This document shows, piece after piece, positions 24,479-32,709 of a stretch of 38,720 bases of DNA. The position numbers and the translations under genes were made by a program. How positions within the stretch are numbered: position 1 is the first letter of the stretch; every line of letters begins with the position of its first letter. Origin of the DNA: Candidatus Puniceispirillum sp. (GTDB lineage: Bacteria; Pseudomonadota; Alphaproteobacteria; Puniceispirillales; Puniceispirillaceae); the NCBI GenBank assembly GCA_016780525.1, contig JADHLR010000002.1, positions 1-38,720 of the forward strand, written 5' to 3'. The notes beneath the pieces are model-generated. The model was not told the origin of the DNA, did not search any database, and saw only the letters and a list, made by a program, of their open reading frames with translations.

Positions 24479-26395
24479 TTAGGCGGGTTCGCCACCGGGC
24501 TTTTTCGGCCGCCCGGTACCCGGCAGACCAGTGCGTGATTTGCGCACCGGTCCAGGCTTAACCGAGGTGTCGTCTGCGTCTTTGCGAACCAGCGTGCCGC
24601 CCTCAACGATGATTTTGATTTCTTCACCATCAAGCGTTTCATATTCAAGCAGCCCCTGTGCCAACCGTTCCAGCTCAACATTATATTTTTTGAGGATTTT
24701 GGTTGCGGCATCATAGGCTTCATCAACAATGCGCCGCACCTCAGCATCAATAATCGAGGCGGTGGCATCAGCCATGTTTTTTTGCTGTGACACCGATCGA
24801 CCCAAAAACACTTCCTGTTCATCTGCACTATAGGCGAGGAATCCCAGCTTGTCGGACATGCCCCATTCGGTCACCATCCGCCGCGCCATATCGGTCGCCA
24901 TACGAATGTCAGATGAGGCACCGGTTGTGACCTTGTCGACGCCAAAGATTAAATCTTCGGCAATACGACCGCCACAGGCAACCCGCAGATCCGCATAGAT
25001 TTTGTCACGCGCCAGCGAGATCCGGTCGCCTTCGGGCAACCGCATCACCATGCCCAATGCGCGGCCGCGCGGGATGATCGTTGCCTTGTGGATAGGGTCA
25101 GACGCCGGACAATGCAGCGCAACCACAGCGTGACCGGCTTCATGATAGGCTGTCAGGCGTTTTTCTTCATCGGTCATCACCATCGAGCGACGCTCTGATC
25201 CCAGCATAACCTTGTCTTTGGCTTCTTCGAATTCAGCCATAGAGACGGTGCGGCGGCCTTTTCGCGCTGCCAGCAATGCGGCTTCATTCACCAGATTGGC
25301 CAGATCAGCACCGGAAAAGCCGGGGGTGCCACGGGCGATAACGCGCGGCTCAACACCCTCGGCGAGAGGCGTCTTGCGCATATGCACCTTGAGAATTTTT
25401 TCGCGGCCCATCACGTCCGGGTTCGGCACAACAACCTGACGGTCAAAACGGCCGGGACGCAGCAATGCCGGATCCAGCACATCAGGCCGGTTGGTTGCGG
25501 CAATCAGAATCACCCCTTCATTCGCTTCGAAGCCATCCATCTCGACCAGCATCTGGTTGAGCGTTTGTTCGCGTTCGTCATTACCGCCGCCAAGACCAGC
25601 GCCGCGATGCCGCCCGACCGCGTCAATTTCATCGATAAAGATGATACATGGGGCATTTTTCTTGCCCTGTTCAAACATATCGCGCACACGGCTGGCACCA
25701 ACACCAACGAACATCTCAACAAAATCCGAGCCGGAGATGGTAAAGAACGGCACATTAGCCTCGCCAGCAATGGCGCGGGCCAGCAATGTCTTACCGGTAC
25801 CCGGAGGACCAACAAGCAACACACCTTTTGGAATTTTGCCGCCAAGTCGCTGGAACTTGCCCGGATCTTTCAGAAATTCAACAACTTCTTCAAGCTCGGT
25901 TTTGGCCTCATCAATGCCGGCAACATCTTCGAAAGTCACGCGCCCCTGATGCTCGGTAAGCAGCTTTGCCCGGGATTTCCCAAACCCCATTGCACCGCGT
26001 GATCCACCCTGCATCTGTCGCATGAAGAAAATCCATATGCCAATGAACAACAGCATCGGGAACCAGGACAGTAGAATCGAGAAGAAACTCGGCATGCCGC
26101 TATTTTCCGGGCTTGCAACGATTCGCACATCATTGGCATCCAGCACGGCAACAATATTGGCACCTTCCGGCATCACACTGGTGATGACCCGGCCATTTTT
26201 ACTTTCCCCGCGCAGATTGCGCCCTTCAATCAACACCTCGTCAATCTGCTGGGCTTCCACTTCAGCGACGAAATCTGAGTAAGCGAGCTGGTTGGCCGGC
26301 TGACCCGATGACGGGCTCTGGAAAAGGTTAAAAAGGCCGATAAGCGCGGCGCCAAAAATCAGCCAGATAATTATGTTGCGTGCCAGATTATTCAC
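24479..26395 (-). CDS. ftsH: ATP-dependent zinc metalloprotease FtsH
   Basis: FtsH is a hexameric inner-membrane AAA+ protease that removes damaged membrane proteins and, in E. coli, controls LpxC and RpoH. The 638-residue protein has two transmembrane helices (about 7-25 and 104-125) flanking a periplasmic domain. The AAA module has Walker A GPPGTGKT (196-203), the pore motif FVGVGASRVRD, Walker B IIFIDEID (251-258) and the second region of homology ATNRPDVLDPALLRPGRFDR. The protease domain has the zinc motif HEAGH (418-422). The start is a GTG; an ATG two bases upstream is out of frame and hits a stop at once. AGGA lies 8 nt before the GTG. The C-terminal tail is Pro/Gly/Arg/Lys-rich. Confidence 0.98.
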   Translation of the reverse strand: MNNLARNIIIWLIFGAALIGLFNLFQSPSSGQPANQLAYSDFVAEVEAQQIDEVLIEGRNLRGESKNGRVITSVMPEGANIVAVLDANDVRIVASPENSGMPSFFSILLSWFPMLLFIGIWIFFMRQMQGGSRGAMGFGKSRAKLLTEHQGRVTFEDVAGIDEAKTELEEVVEFLKDPGKFQRLGGKIPKGVLLVGPPGTGKTLLARAIAGEANVPFFTISGSDFVEMFVGVGASRVRDMFEQGKKNAPCIIFIDEIDAVGRHRGAGLGGGNDEREQTLNQMLVEMDGFEANEGVILIAATNRPDVLDPALLRPGRFDRQVVVPNPDVMGREKILKVHMRKTPLAEGVEPRVIARGTPGFSGADLANLVNEAALLAARKGRRTVSMAEFEEAKDKVMLGSERRSMVMTDEEKRLTAYHEAGHAVVALHCPASDPIHKATIIPRGRALGMVMRLPEGDRISLARDKIYADLRVACGGRIAEDLIFGVDKVTTGASSDIRMATDMARRMVTEWGMSDKLGFLAYSADEQEVFLGRSVSQQKNMADATASIIDAEVRRIVDEAYDAATKILKKYNVELERLAQGLLEYETLDGEEIKIIVEGGTLVRKDADDTSVKPGPVRKSRTGLPGTGRPKKPGGEPA

Positions 26396-26437
26396 ATCAC
26401 TGTCCTGTCAATTACATCTTGTTGTCTGTAAAACGAT

Positions 26438-27745
26438 CTACCGCCCCAAAAACTGTGCTGACAACGCTCTGTCTGTCGAAGTGACGCATGATTTTACCCC
26501 TTCTAATTGGGGATAAATAAGGCCGCCGTCAAGGGTATAGAGAACAGGAATTACGCGCCTGACGATATACGGCAAAGCGGCAATCGCATCGGGTGGCGGC
26601 GCGGCTGTTGTGGTGCGCTTGAGCTGCAGTGCTGTGCCGGCATTGAGCAGCTTTCCGGAAAATGCTGTGCGTAACCGCCAACAACCGGCAAAAATAACAT
26701 CATCACCAGCCGCCACGTCGCATTCCTGCGGAACACGGCCAATTTCACGCACCACATAAAACCGCGCGGTTTCACCCGGCTGCATCGAGCGGACGAACTG
26801 ACAGCCGCCAAGGGTGCTATTCTGCGCCGCCAGCACCCGTGCGCGCAACCTGTCAAGCGCACGCGCAGACACCCCATAGCGATTACCGCCTACCTGCCGG
26901 ATCAGGCGGCGCGCATGATACTGCCACATTGAATCGGGCAGCTTTTGCAAGCGGCGCATATCGATAACCGCATGCCCGCTTGGCAACAAATCTGTCGCGG
27001 CCTCCCAGATCGGTGTACTTACCGCCGCACAATGGTCGGATAATGCCGCCATGGCCTGCCCCAGACGCTGTGCCGTCGCGATTGTCGGAAACCCACAGGC
27101 CGCGCTTTTGCGCAAAAAGCGCCGCAGCCGAACCCGCTCAAAATCATAATTTCGGTTGCTTGGATCATCTTCAAAGTCACAGCCAAGCAAAGCCAGCACA
27201 TCGCGCAACTGATCGGCCGACCAGTTCAGCAGCGGCCGCGCCACCGGCACCGCGTCACGATACGTCAGGCCGCGCATACCTGCCAGCCCGGCAATGCCAG
27301 AGCCGCGGGCAAGCCGCATCAGCACGGTTTCTGCCTGATCCGCCTGATGGTGCGCAAAAAGCAAGACAGCCCGCTGTTGTCGTGCCTGTTTTGTCAGGGC
27401 GGCAAACCGCTGATGCCGGGCCCATTCCTGAATGCCGGTTGATGGTGCCTTGTCCTCTACCGTCACAATCTGCGTCGCAATCGCGCGAGCTTGCATGCGT
27501 TGGCGGACACGCTCGGCCTCGTCGGTGGCATCACTGCGGATGTTATGATTGACAATTATGGCCTGATGCGCGGCGCCACATGATCGCGCGTAACGATCGG
27601 CAAGACAGGCCAGCGCCGAACTGTCTGGCCCACCGGATAATGCGGTTATAAAAACGCTGCTGTTGGCAAGCTGCAACGCCTGCATATCCCGCGCAAAAGC
27701 GGCATCATAAGCGGCTAAACGGCTACTCGGCGCAGTTTGCGTCAT
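26438..27745 (-). CDS. tilS: tRNA(Ile)-lysidine synthase
   Basis: TilS attaches lysine to the wobble cytidine of the CAU-anticodon isoleucine tRNA, switching its codon from AUG to AUA; it is essential. The 435-residue protein has the N-type ATP-pyrophosphatase P-loop SGGPDSSAL (37-45), then VNHNIRSDATDEAERV and LLFAHHQADQAETVLMRL. It continues with GLAGMRGLTYRD and LLNWSADQLRDVL, all typical. The C-terminal third is less conserved. The ATG overlaps the 3' end of cpoB by 23 nt, so translation is probably coupled. The gene precedes ftsH by 42 bp, the common alphaproteobacterial tilS-ftsH order. Confidence 0.95.
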   Translation of the reverse strand: MTQTAPSSRLAAYDAAFARDMQALQLANSSVFITALSGGPDSSALACLADRYARSCGAAHQAIIVNHNIRSDATDEAERVRQRMQARAIATQIVTVEDKAPSTGIQEWARHQRFAALTKQARQQRAVLLFAHHQADQAETVLMRLARGSGIAGLAGMRGLTYRDAVPVARPLLNWSADQLRDVLALLGCDFEDDPSNRNYDFERVRLRRFLRKSAACGFPTIATAQRLGQAMAALSDHCAAVSTPIWEAATDLLPSGHAVIDMRRLQKLPDSMWQYHARRLIRQVGGNRYGVSARALDRLRARVLAAQNSTLGGCQFVRSMQPGETARFYVVREIGRVPQECDVAAGDDVIFAGCWRLRTAFSGKLLNAGTALQLKRTTTAAPPPDAIAALPYIVRRVIPVLYTLDGGLIYPQLEGVKSCVTSTDRALSAQFLGR

Positions 27746-28892
27746 CGCTCAGTTTGGACAATTGCGCCAGAAATGTATCCGGTGGCGTGTCAATGAGCTG
27801 CGGCAATGACGCATAAATTTCACAAGCCTGTTCCGGCGGTGCGAAATGCGACACTGACTCGGCAATCCACATGGTCGTATCAACAAGACGGGCATCACCC
27901 GGATAGGCGCTATTGAATTCAGAAAAAGTCATCGCCGCCTTTTCAAATTCGCCACGCATAAATTGCACCCGGCCAAGCCAGAAAATAGAATCAGCCTGCC
28001 GCGCGTGACCTTGGTTAAAAGTCCGGAATTCAGCAAATGCCAGCTCTGCCGTTTCCAGATCATTTTGCAAAGCGCGTCCCAGTGCAAAGCGATATTGCTC
28101 TTCCGGGCTGACAGCCGGCAACACTTCGGGCTGTGTCGGCGCGGTTTCACCGGTTGATTCAGCATTCGCGGGGATGGCGTTGTCGTCCGCAGCAAGCGCT
28201 GTATCGGCTGATCCGGCATCTAATGATCCGGTGTCGGCTGACGCGGTGTCGGCTGACGCGGTGTCGGCTGATTCGGTATCGGCTGATCCGGCATTTTCGT
28301 CAACTGCGCTTGCCTCACTGGTGGCATTATCCCCCTCAACATTTGCCAGCGCGTCATTTAACGAGTCTTCCGCAACCGACCAGCTTGAAATGCCGGTATC
28401 AAGGTCACGCGACATCTGCACAGCTGCCGCCTCGCCAGCGCCGATTGTGTCCTGCTGCACCAACGCCGCAGCGGCGTCATCACCACCAAGCGTGAGCAAT
28501 GTCTGCATGCGCTTTTCCAGCCGCAGTAAACGAAACTCGGTGTCTGAGGTGATTTCAAGAGTGCGTTCCATACGACGATTGGTCATCGCCAGCATGTCGC
28601 CCAGCTTTTCCATTTGATCGCGCAATGCTTTGAGATCCGCGGTCTGCGATGTGCCGGCCTCAGAACTGCTGCTTTGCATCTGTTCGACCTTCATTTTAAT
28701 TTCACGCAGATCATTCTCGATGATCCCACGGACATCTTTTAAACCAGCTTCCAGAATATCCATGCGTTGTTGATGCCGTGTAAGCAACGCACTGGCATTT
28801 TCGATCACCGTCTCGTCGGTCGATGATTGGGCGCTAGCCAGACCGGGAAGCGCGACAATGAATGCCAAAACAATAAGGAAGCGTTTGTTCAT
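27723..28892 (-). CDS. cpoB: Cell division coordinator CpoB (YbgF), Tol-Pal system TPR protein
   Basis: CpoB is a periplasmic protein that coordinates peptidoglycan synthesis with Tol-driven outer-membrane constriction. The 389-residue precursor has a signal peptide cut after Ala21 (GLASA/Q). A coiled-coil trimerisation region (about 30-125) is rich in MEKL- and RRMERTLE-type heptads. A long acidic, Ser/Ala/Asp/Thr-rich linker (about 185-250) contains the 15-bp tandem repeat described separately. The C-terminal TPR domain (about 265-380) has SIFWLGRVQFMRGEFEKAA and the usual CpoB spacing. Many bacterial CpoB proteins are ~260-300 residues; the linker explains the excess. It is the last gene of the tol-pal cluster and overlaps tilS by 23 nt. 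A strong terminator separates it from pal. Confidence 0.92.
   Translation of the reverse strand: MNKRFLIVLAFIVALPGLASAQSSTDETVIENASALLTRHQQRMDILEAGLKDVRGIIENDLREIKMKVEQMQSSSSEAGTSQTADLKALRDQMEKLGDMLAMTNRRMERTLEITSDTEFRLLRLEKRMQTLLTLGGDDAAAALVQQDTIGAGEAAAVQMSRDLDTGISSWSVAEDSLNDALANVEGDNATSEASAVDENAGSADTESADTASADTASADTGSLDAGSADTALAADDNAIPANAESTGETAPTQPEVLPAVSPEEQYRFALGRALQNDLETAELAFAEFRTFNQGHARQADSIFWLGRVQFMRGEFEKAAMTFSEFNSAYPGDARLVDTTMWIAESVSHFAPPEQACEIYASLPQLIDTPPDTFLAQLSKLSDDANCAE
28201..28290 (-). repeat. 15-bp tandem repeat, six units, in the cpoB linker
   Basis: Six 15-bp units begin at 28201, 28216, 28231, 28246, 28261 and 28276. The third and fourth are identical, and the others differ at a few positions. 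They read in frame as SADT(A/E/G)-type pentapeptides between the coiled coil and the TPR domain. Repeats of this kind change length by slippage without shifting the frame. Confidence 0.9.
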
Positions 28893-28961
28893 GGTAGATA
28901 AATCCTAGCAATGACACGGCAGTTATCAAGCAGTAACAGCTATTTTAGGCATAAATTAGGC

Positions 28962-28993
28962 AAAAAAAAGAGGAGCCACCCGCCCCTCTTTTT
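28962..28993 (-). terminator. Strong Rho-independent terminator after pal
   Basis: A 12-bp stem with one G-U pair (28965-28976 with 28982-28993) closes a 5-nt loop and is followed on the minus strand by eight Ts. It lies 17 nt downstream of the pal stop codon and before cpoB. It should end most pal transcripts and leaves cpoB either on read-through or on a promoter in the 70 bp before it. The plus-strand side also has five Ts, so weak bidirectional action is possible. Confidence 0.9.
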
Positions 28994-29009
28994 GTTGTTT
29001 CAAACAGGA

Positions 29010-29507
29010 TTAGTTCAGCACAGTCGCTGCACGTCTGTTCTTTTCCCATGCAGCTTCTGTCGAGCCTTCAACTGCTGGGCGTTCTTTGCCGTATGATACG
29101 GTGCGCACCCGCGCCGAATTCAACCCCTTGGCCAGCAGATAATCGCGCACCGCTGTCGCACGCCGATCACCCAGCGCAAGGTTGTATTCACGGGTACCGC
29201 GCTCATCAGCATGACCCTCAACAACAATGACCAGGGTTGGGTTCACATTCAAAAATGCGGCCTGCCTGTTCAAAGTCATTTGCGCGTTTTCAGACAGCTC
29301 GGAGCTGTCAAAATCAAAATAAACCGTATTACCAACTTCAGCCAGCTTGTCAGCTTCGGTCTTTGCGGCCGAAGCAGATGATGATGCAGATGAAGCCGAA
29401 CTCGCCGAACTGGTCGAGGCGCTGTCACCACCGACCTCTGAGGCCGTTTCACAAGCTGCGAATAAGAATGTTGCGGCAACTATCGCCAATATGCGTTGAA
29501 ACATCAT
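29010..29507 (-). CDS. pal: Peptidoglycan-associated lipoprotein Pal
   Basis: Pal is an outer-membrane lipoprotein that binds peptidoglycan and TolB, tethering the membrane to the wall at division sites. The 165-residue precursor has a lipobox LFAAC (Cys19 from the first ATG). A low-complexity Ser/Ala linker (about 28-50) follows, then an OmpA-like domain with YFDFDSSEL and the peptidoglycan-binding GHADERGTREYN (98-109). Two adjacent ATGs exist (29507, 29504); AGGAG is 4 nt from the first and 7 nt from the second, so the second may be preferred. Unlike the rest of the tol genes it has a 287-bp upstream region with two inverted repeats and its own strong terminator, so it is probably an independent transcription unit. 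Confidence 0.97.
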   Translation of the reverse strand: MMFQRILAIVAATFLFAACETASEVGGDSASTSSASSASSASSSASAAKTEADKLAEVGNTVYFDFDSSELSENAQMTLNRQAAFLNVNPTLVIVVEGHADERGTREYNLALGDRRATAVRDYLLAKGLNSARVRTVSYGKERPAVEGSTEAAWEKNRRAATVLN

Positions 29508-29543
29508 GATGCTCCTAATTTTTTTTCAGCGAACCTTAAGTTC

Positions 29544-29558
29544 TGTTTTGCCAAAACA
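29544..29558. promoter_or_regulatory. Perfect 15-nt odd-centred palindrome upstream of pal
   Basis: TGTTTTGCCAAAACA is a perfect inverted repeat of 7-nt arms around one base. It lies 37 bp upstream of the pal start, where a regulator could bind near the transcription start. No known operator was recognised. It may also be an RNA feature, but a one-base loop makes a hairpin unlikely. Confidence 0.5.
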
Positions 29559-29697
29559 ATGCTACGCGCACCTTGTAACAGGTCTATCTTAACGCAGCGC
29601 TATTTGTGCACGAATGGATCTATGGCCGGGCAACCGGTCAATTCATAACACGAGACATATAGGATATGGTACAGTAATGAAACCTAAAAATACATAT

Positions 29698-29749
29698 ATT
29701 TGGCGAAAAATAGCGATTTTCTGATATTTTTTTCTATTTGTCGCCAAAT
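29698..29749. repeat. 16-bp inverted repeat (15/16) between tolB and pal
   Basis: Arms at 29698-29713 and 29734-29749 pair at 15 of 16 positions around a 20-nt AT-rich spacer. It starts 45 bp beyond the tolB stop codon in the direction of transcription. A tolB transcript would form a long hairpin here, but no T-tract follows immediately. It might act as a processing site or factor-assisted terminator; a binding site for a dimeric protein is the other choice. Confidence 0.7.
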
Positions 29750-29794
29750 GGTGATTGTCATATCGATAGCGCTGATTTTCTGTGCCGCAATCAT

Positions 29795-31153
29795 CTAGCG
29801 CAGCAAAGGTGACCATGCCGGATCCGACGCATCCGACGGGGTGACAATTCGCCGCTCATTAAATCCAGTGATATCAATGCGGTAAACATGTGTTGCGCCG
29901 CCAGACCCATCAGCTTCAAACGGTTCCTGTTTAAAATACATCAACACCCGACCATTCGGCGCCCAGGTAGGCCCTTCGACCAAAAACCCATCCGCCAACA
30001 AACGCTCGCCACTGCCATCGACATTCATCACACCGATGTAAAACTGTCCATTTGCCATCTTGGTGAAGGCAATGATGTCACCCCGCGGCGACCAAACCGG
30101 GGTGGCATAGCGGCCAACACCATAGCTGATGCGCCTGACATTGCTGCCATCGGCGTCCATCACATAGAGTTGCTGACTGCCGCCACGGTCAGAATTAAAG
30201 ACAATGCGATTGCCATCTGGCGCATAGGACGGCGAGGTGTCAATCGATGCTGATTTGGTTAATTGGTTAATCGATTGGGTACGCATGTCCATTTCGTAGA
30301 TATCAGTCATCCCGTCCTGGGCCAGGCTCATGATCAACTTATCGCCATCTGGCCCGAAACGCGGCGCAAATGTCATGCCGGGGAATGAGCCCAACCGCTC
30401 GGTGCGACCAGTGGCCACCTCAAAAAGATACACATTCGGCTCGTCATTAAAGTAATTCAGATAGGCAATTTCATTGGCCGTCGGGGAAAAGCGCGGTGTC
30501 AGCACCAAATCAAGACCCGAGGTTAAATAGCGGTGGTTATGCCCGTCCTGATCCATAATCGCCAAGCGTTTTAACCGCCGGCTTTGCGTGCCGGATTCAG
30601 CCACATAGACAATTTGCGTGTCAAAATAGCCACTATCGCCGGTAAATTCTTCATATACAAAATCGGCAATCTGGTGGGCTAGCCGGCGCAATCCGGATTG
30701 ATCAGCATTGCCGCCGCCAGCGGTAATATTGCGCTGGATCACCACATCCCATAACACAAATTCAACCTGCAGCATGCCGGCATCGTCAATATAGGCTGAA
30801 CCAACCAGCAGCCCTTTCACCCCAAGCGGCGACCAATTGGCAAAATTTGGCTTTACCGACGGCGCTTTTGGCGGATCAATAAAGGCCGCACTATCCACCG
30901 GCCGAAACAGACCAGAACTTTCCAAATCATCAGAAATAATCTGCGTTAATTGACGCCCTACAGCGGTGACATTGCCATCCGGCCCGGTAAATTCGGCTAT
31001 GGCAATGGGCGTCGGCGCCACCTGTCCTTCGGTGATTTCAATACGGAGCTGGGCCTCGGCTTGCCCGATAGGGGCCAGCCCCAGAGCGATAGCCAGAACC
31101 GCAACAACCGCAACGCAGCGGCACAGTATCGGCCGGAAAATTTTTGCTACCAT
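29795..31153 (-). CDS. tolB: Tol-Pal system protein TolB
   Basis: TolB is a periplasmic protein that links Pal to the TolA-TolQR motor. The 452-residue precursor has a signal peptide cut near residue 34 (AEA/Q). The N-terminal alpha/beta domain includes IAIAEFTGPDGN and LESSGLFRPVD. The C-terminal six-bladed beta-propeller has repeated blade motifs such as TPRFSPTANEIAYL, APRFGPDGDKLIM, TSPSYAPDGNRIVF, TPVWSPRGDIIAF and GPTWAPNGRVLMYF. AAAGGG precedes the ATG by about 11 nt. It lies 134 bp after tolA, a gap holding a tandem repeat, and is followed by an unusually long gap before pal. Confidence 0.97.
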   Translation of the reverse strand: MVAKIFRPILCRCVAVVAVLAIALGLAPIGQAEAQLRIEITEGQVAPTPIAIAEFTGPDGNVTAVGRQLTQIISDDLESSGLFRPVDSAAFIDPPKAPSVKPNFANWSPLGVKGLLVGSAYIDDAGMLQVEFVLWDVVIQRNITAGGGNADQSGLRRLAHQIADFVYEEFTGDSGYFDTQIVYVAESGTQSRRLKRLAIMDQDGHNHRYLTSGLDLVLTPRFSPTANEIAYLNYFNDEPNVYLFEVATGRTERLGSFPGMTFAPRFGPDGDKLIMSLAQDGMTDIYEMDMRTQSINQLTKSASIDTSPSYAPDGNRIVFNSDRGGSQQLYVMDADGSNVRRISYGVGRYATPVWSPRGDIIAFTKMANGQFYIGVMNVDGSGERLLADGFLVEGPTWAPNGRVLMYFKQEPFEADGSGGATHVYRIDITGFNERRIVTPSDASDPAWSPLLR

Positions 31154-31248
31154 GATAAATTTACCCTTTATGCCCGTTTATTCCGCTTCATTTCGCCCGA
31201 CCCGACATGGCGACACCATATGACCGATATTTTGGTGCCTGTAATCTT

Positions 31249-31286
31249 GCCACCCAATGGCGGGTTTGTCACCCAATGGCGGGTTT
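31249..31286. repeat. 19-bp tandem duplication between tolA and tolB
   Basis: Two adjacent 19-bp units (31249-31267, 31268-31286) match at 18 of 19 positions and begin next to the tolA stop codon. On the minus strand each unit contains ACCC and GGGT arms around six bases, so the pair could form two small hairpins in a tolA transcript. The end of tolA itself also contains a short direct repeat of GGGTCAAAAA (plus-strand sense). Confidence 0.8.
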
Positions 31287-31287
31287 T

Positions 31288-32253
31288 TCACCGGGTCAAA
31301 AACCGCGGGTCAAAAACAAATATAAAGCTCTTCCATTGCTCATATTTTTCCGGTGGCAGCGGCAAAGGCGAACATTCGCGTGTTGCCCGAATGGCCTCTT
31401 CAGCTGCAACCTTAAAAATCCGATCTGTGTTAAACCTCAAATTGTTATCAACTTTGGCGCTAAGCACGTGTCCATCACGATCTAACGACACAATTATGTC
31501 AACAATGAGGGTATCGCTGCCAGCCGCGCCGATGGGCGGATCCCAGCATTTTGATAAATGCGCCCGCAACCGGTCGATATCGGATAATCCAAGTGGGCCA
31601 ACCACCGGTTTGTCCGGTGCTTTTAAAACATCACCAGCGGCAGCACTCAGGCTGTCATTCAGCTTTTCTGCGGCTTTTTTACGTTCCTGCTCACGCCGCT
31701 TCTTTTCAGCATCATCATTCACCGCCTTGGCTTTTGCCAAATTCTGCATCACCCCGGTCAGCGCATCGGTGCGTTGTTTGGCCAGTTCGTTTTGCCGTGC
31801 CAGCTTATTCACCCGTTTTGGCGGTGATTTTGGCAGTTTTGTCGGCATTTTTTGTGCCGCTGTCTGCGTCGGTTTAGGCTTTGGCGGCACCGGCGGCTGT
31901 GCCTCGGCTGGCTTTGGTTTTTCCTGTATTTTTTCAGGAATGATCTCAGCCGCCGGATCAACTGCCTTTGGCGTTGATTTGGCCGGTGTCTTTGGCGCTG
32001 CCGGTGCTGGTTTTGGCGGCGGCGGTGGCGGTGGTGGCGGGATTTTGCGTTGCGCTGCCTGCTGTTCCTGTTTGGCGGTGCTGACCTCGCTGCCTTCATT
32101 CACATTGGTTTGCGGCACCGTCTGCACAATTTCCATCATCACCAGCGGCTGATCTTCAGGCAGCGGCCGGTTTAAAGACGGCAGACCGACCAACGCCAGC
32201 ACAACAATGCCGAGATGCAAGCCAATCGAAATGTAAAATGAACGTGGGTTCAT
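31288..32253 (-). CDS. tolA: Tol-Pal system protein TolA
   Basis: TolA couples the TolQR proton motor to TolB-Pal across the periplasm. The 321-residue protein has one N-terminal transmembrane helix (about 8-25, SIGLHLGIVVLALVGL), then a long linker and a C-terminal TolA/TonB-type domain (about 225-321) with LRAHLSKCWDPP and DIIVSLDRDGHVLSAKV. The linker is Pro/Lys-rich, including nine consecutive prolines, and only later becomes helical and charged (KAKAVNDDAEKKRREQERKK region). This differs from the long Ala-rich helix of E. coli TolA but is common in alphaproteobacteria. It starts 27 bp after tolR. Assignment rests on domain layout and the tolQ-R-A-B context, and is firm. Confidence 0.94.
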   Translation of the reverse strand: MNPRSFYISIGLHLGIVVLALVGLPSLNRPLPEDQPLVMMEIVQTVPQTNVNEGSEVSTAKQEQQAAQRKIPPPPPPPPPKPAPAAPKTPAKSTPKAVDPAAEIIPEKIQEKPKPAEAQPPVPPKPKPTQTAAQKMPTKLPKSPPKRVNKLARQNELAKQRTDALTGVMQNLAKAKAVNDDAEKKRREQERKKAAEKLNDSLSAAAGDVLKAPDKPVVGPLGLSDIDRLRAHLSKCWDPPIGAAGSDTLIVDIIVSLDRDGHVLSAKVDNNLRFNTDRIFKVAAEEAIRATRECSPLPLPPEKYEQWKSFIFVFDPRFLTR

Positions 32254-32280
32254 CCTGTTTTGCCATTCACAATTTGTGAT

Positions 32281-32709
32281 CTACTCAATCTCAGGAAGCT
32301 TTGCGACGAGCGCGACTTTGCTAAAGCCGGCTGCCTGAATACGTCCCATGACTCCCAATATGTCACCATAGGTCACGGCCGCATCACCGCGCACAAAAAT
32401 ACGGATGTCCGGGTTTGCCTCGGAAACCGCCTGCAACCGCGGGATCAACGCATCACTGTCAACTTCGGCTTCCTGCAAATACAGCGATCCATCAGCTTTC
32501 ATCGAAACAACAAGCGGCGCCGCATCAGCATTGATCTGTCCGGCCTGGGTTTTCGGCAAATCAACCTCAACACCCACGGTTAACAATGGCGCGGTGACCA
32601 TAAACACGATCAACAGAACCAGCATCACATCGACAAAAGGCGTGACATTGATTTCGCCCATCGGACGATGCCGGGCACCACGTGCCGGACGTTTGACGCT
32701 GGCCCCCAT
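32281..32709 (-). CDS. tolR: Tol-Pal system protein TolR (ExbD family)
   Basis: TolR is a small inner-membrane protein that forms the proton channel with TolQ. The 142-residue protein has a cytoplasmic basic N-terminus, one transmembrane helix (about 24-44) with the conserved proton-pathway aspartate Asp27 in TPFVDVMLVLLIVFM, and a periplasmic domain with VEVDLPKTQA and IFVRGDAAVTYGDI. The start codon overlaps the tolQ stop by one base (TAATG), so translation is coupled. Paralogues ExbD and MotB-like proteins share the fold, but the neighbours settle the Tol assignment. Confidence 0.96.
   Translation of the reverse strand: MGASVKRPARGARHRPMGEINVTPFVDVMLVLLIVFMVTAPLLTVGVEVDLPKTQAGQINADAAPLVVSMKADGSLYLQEAEVDSDALIPRLQAVSEANPDIRIFVRGDAAVTYGDILGVMGRIQAAGFSKVALVAKLPEIE

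Noticed and set aside
24208..24561. Plus-strand open frame across folP/ftsH junction
   Set aside because: Antisense to two certain genes, with no ribosome-binding site or protein motif.
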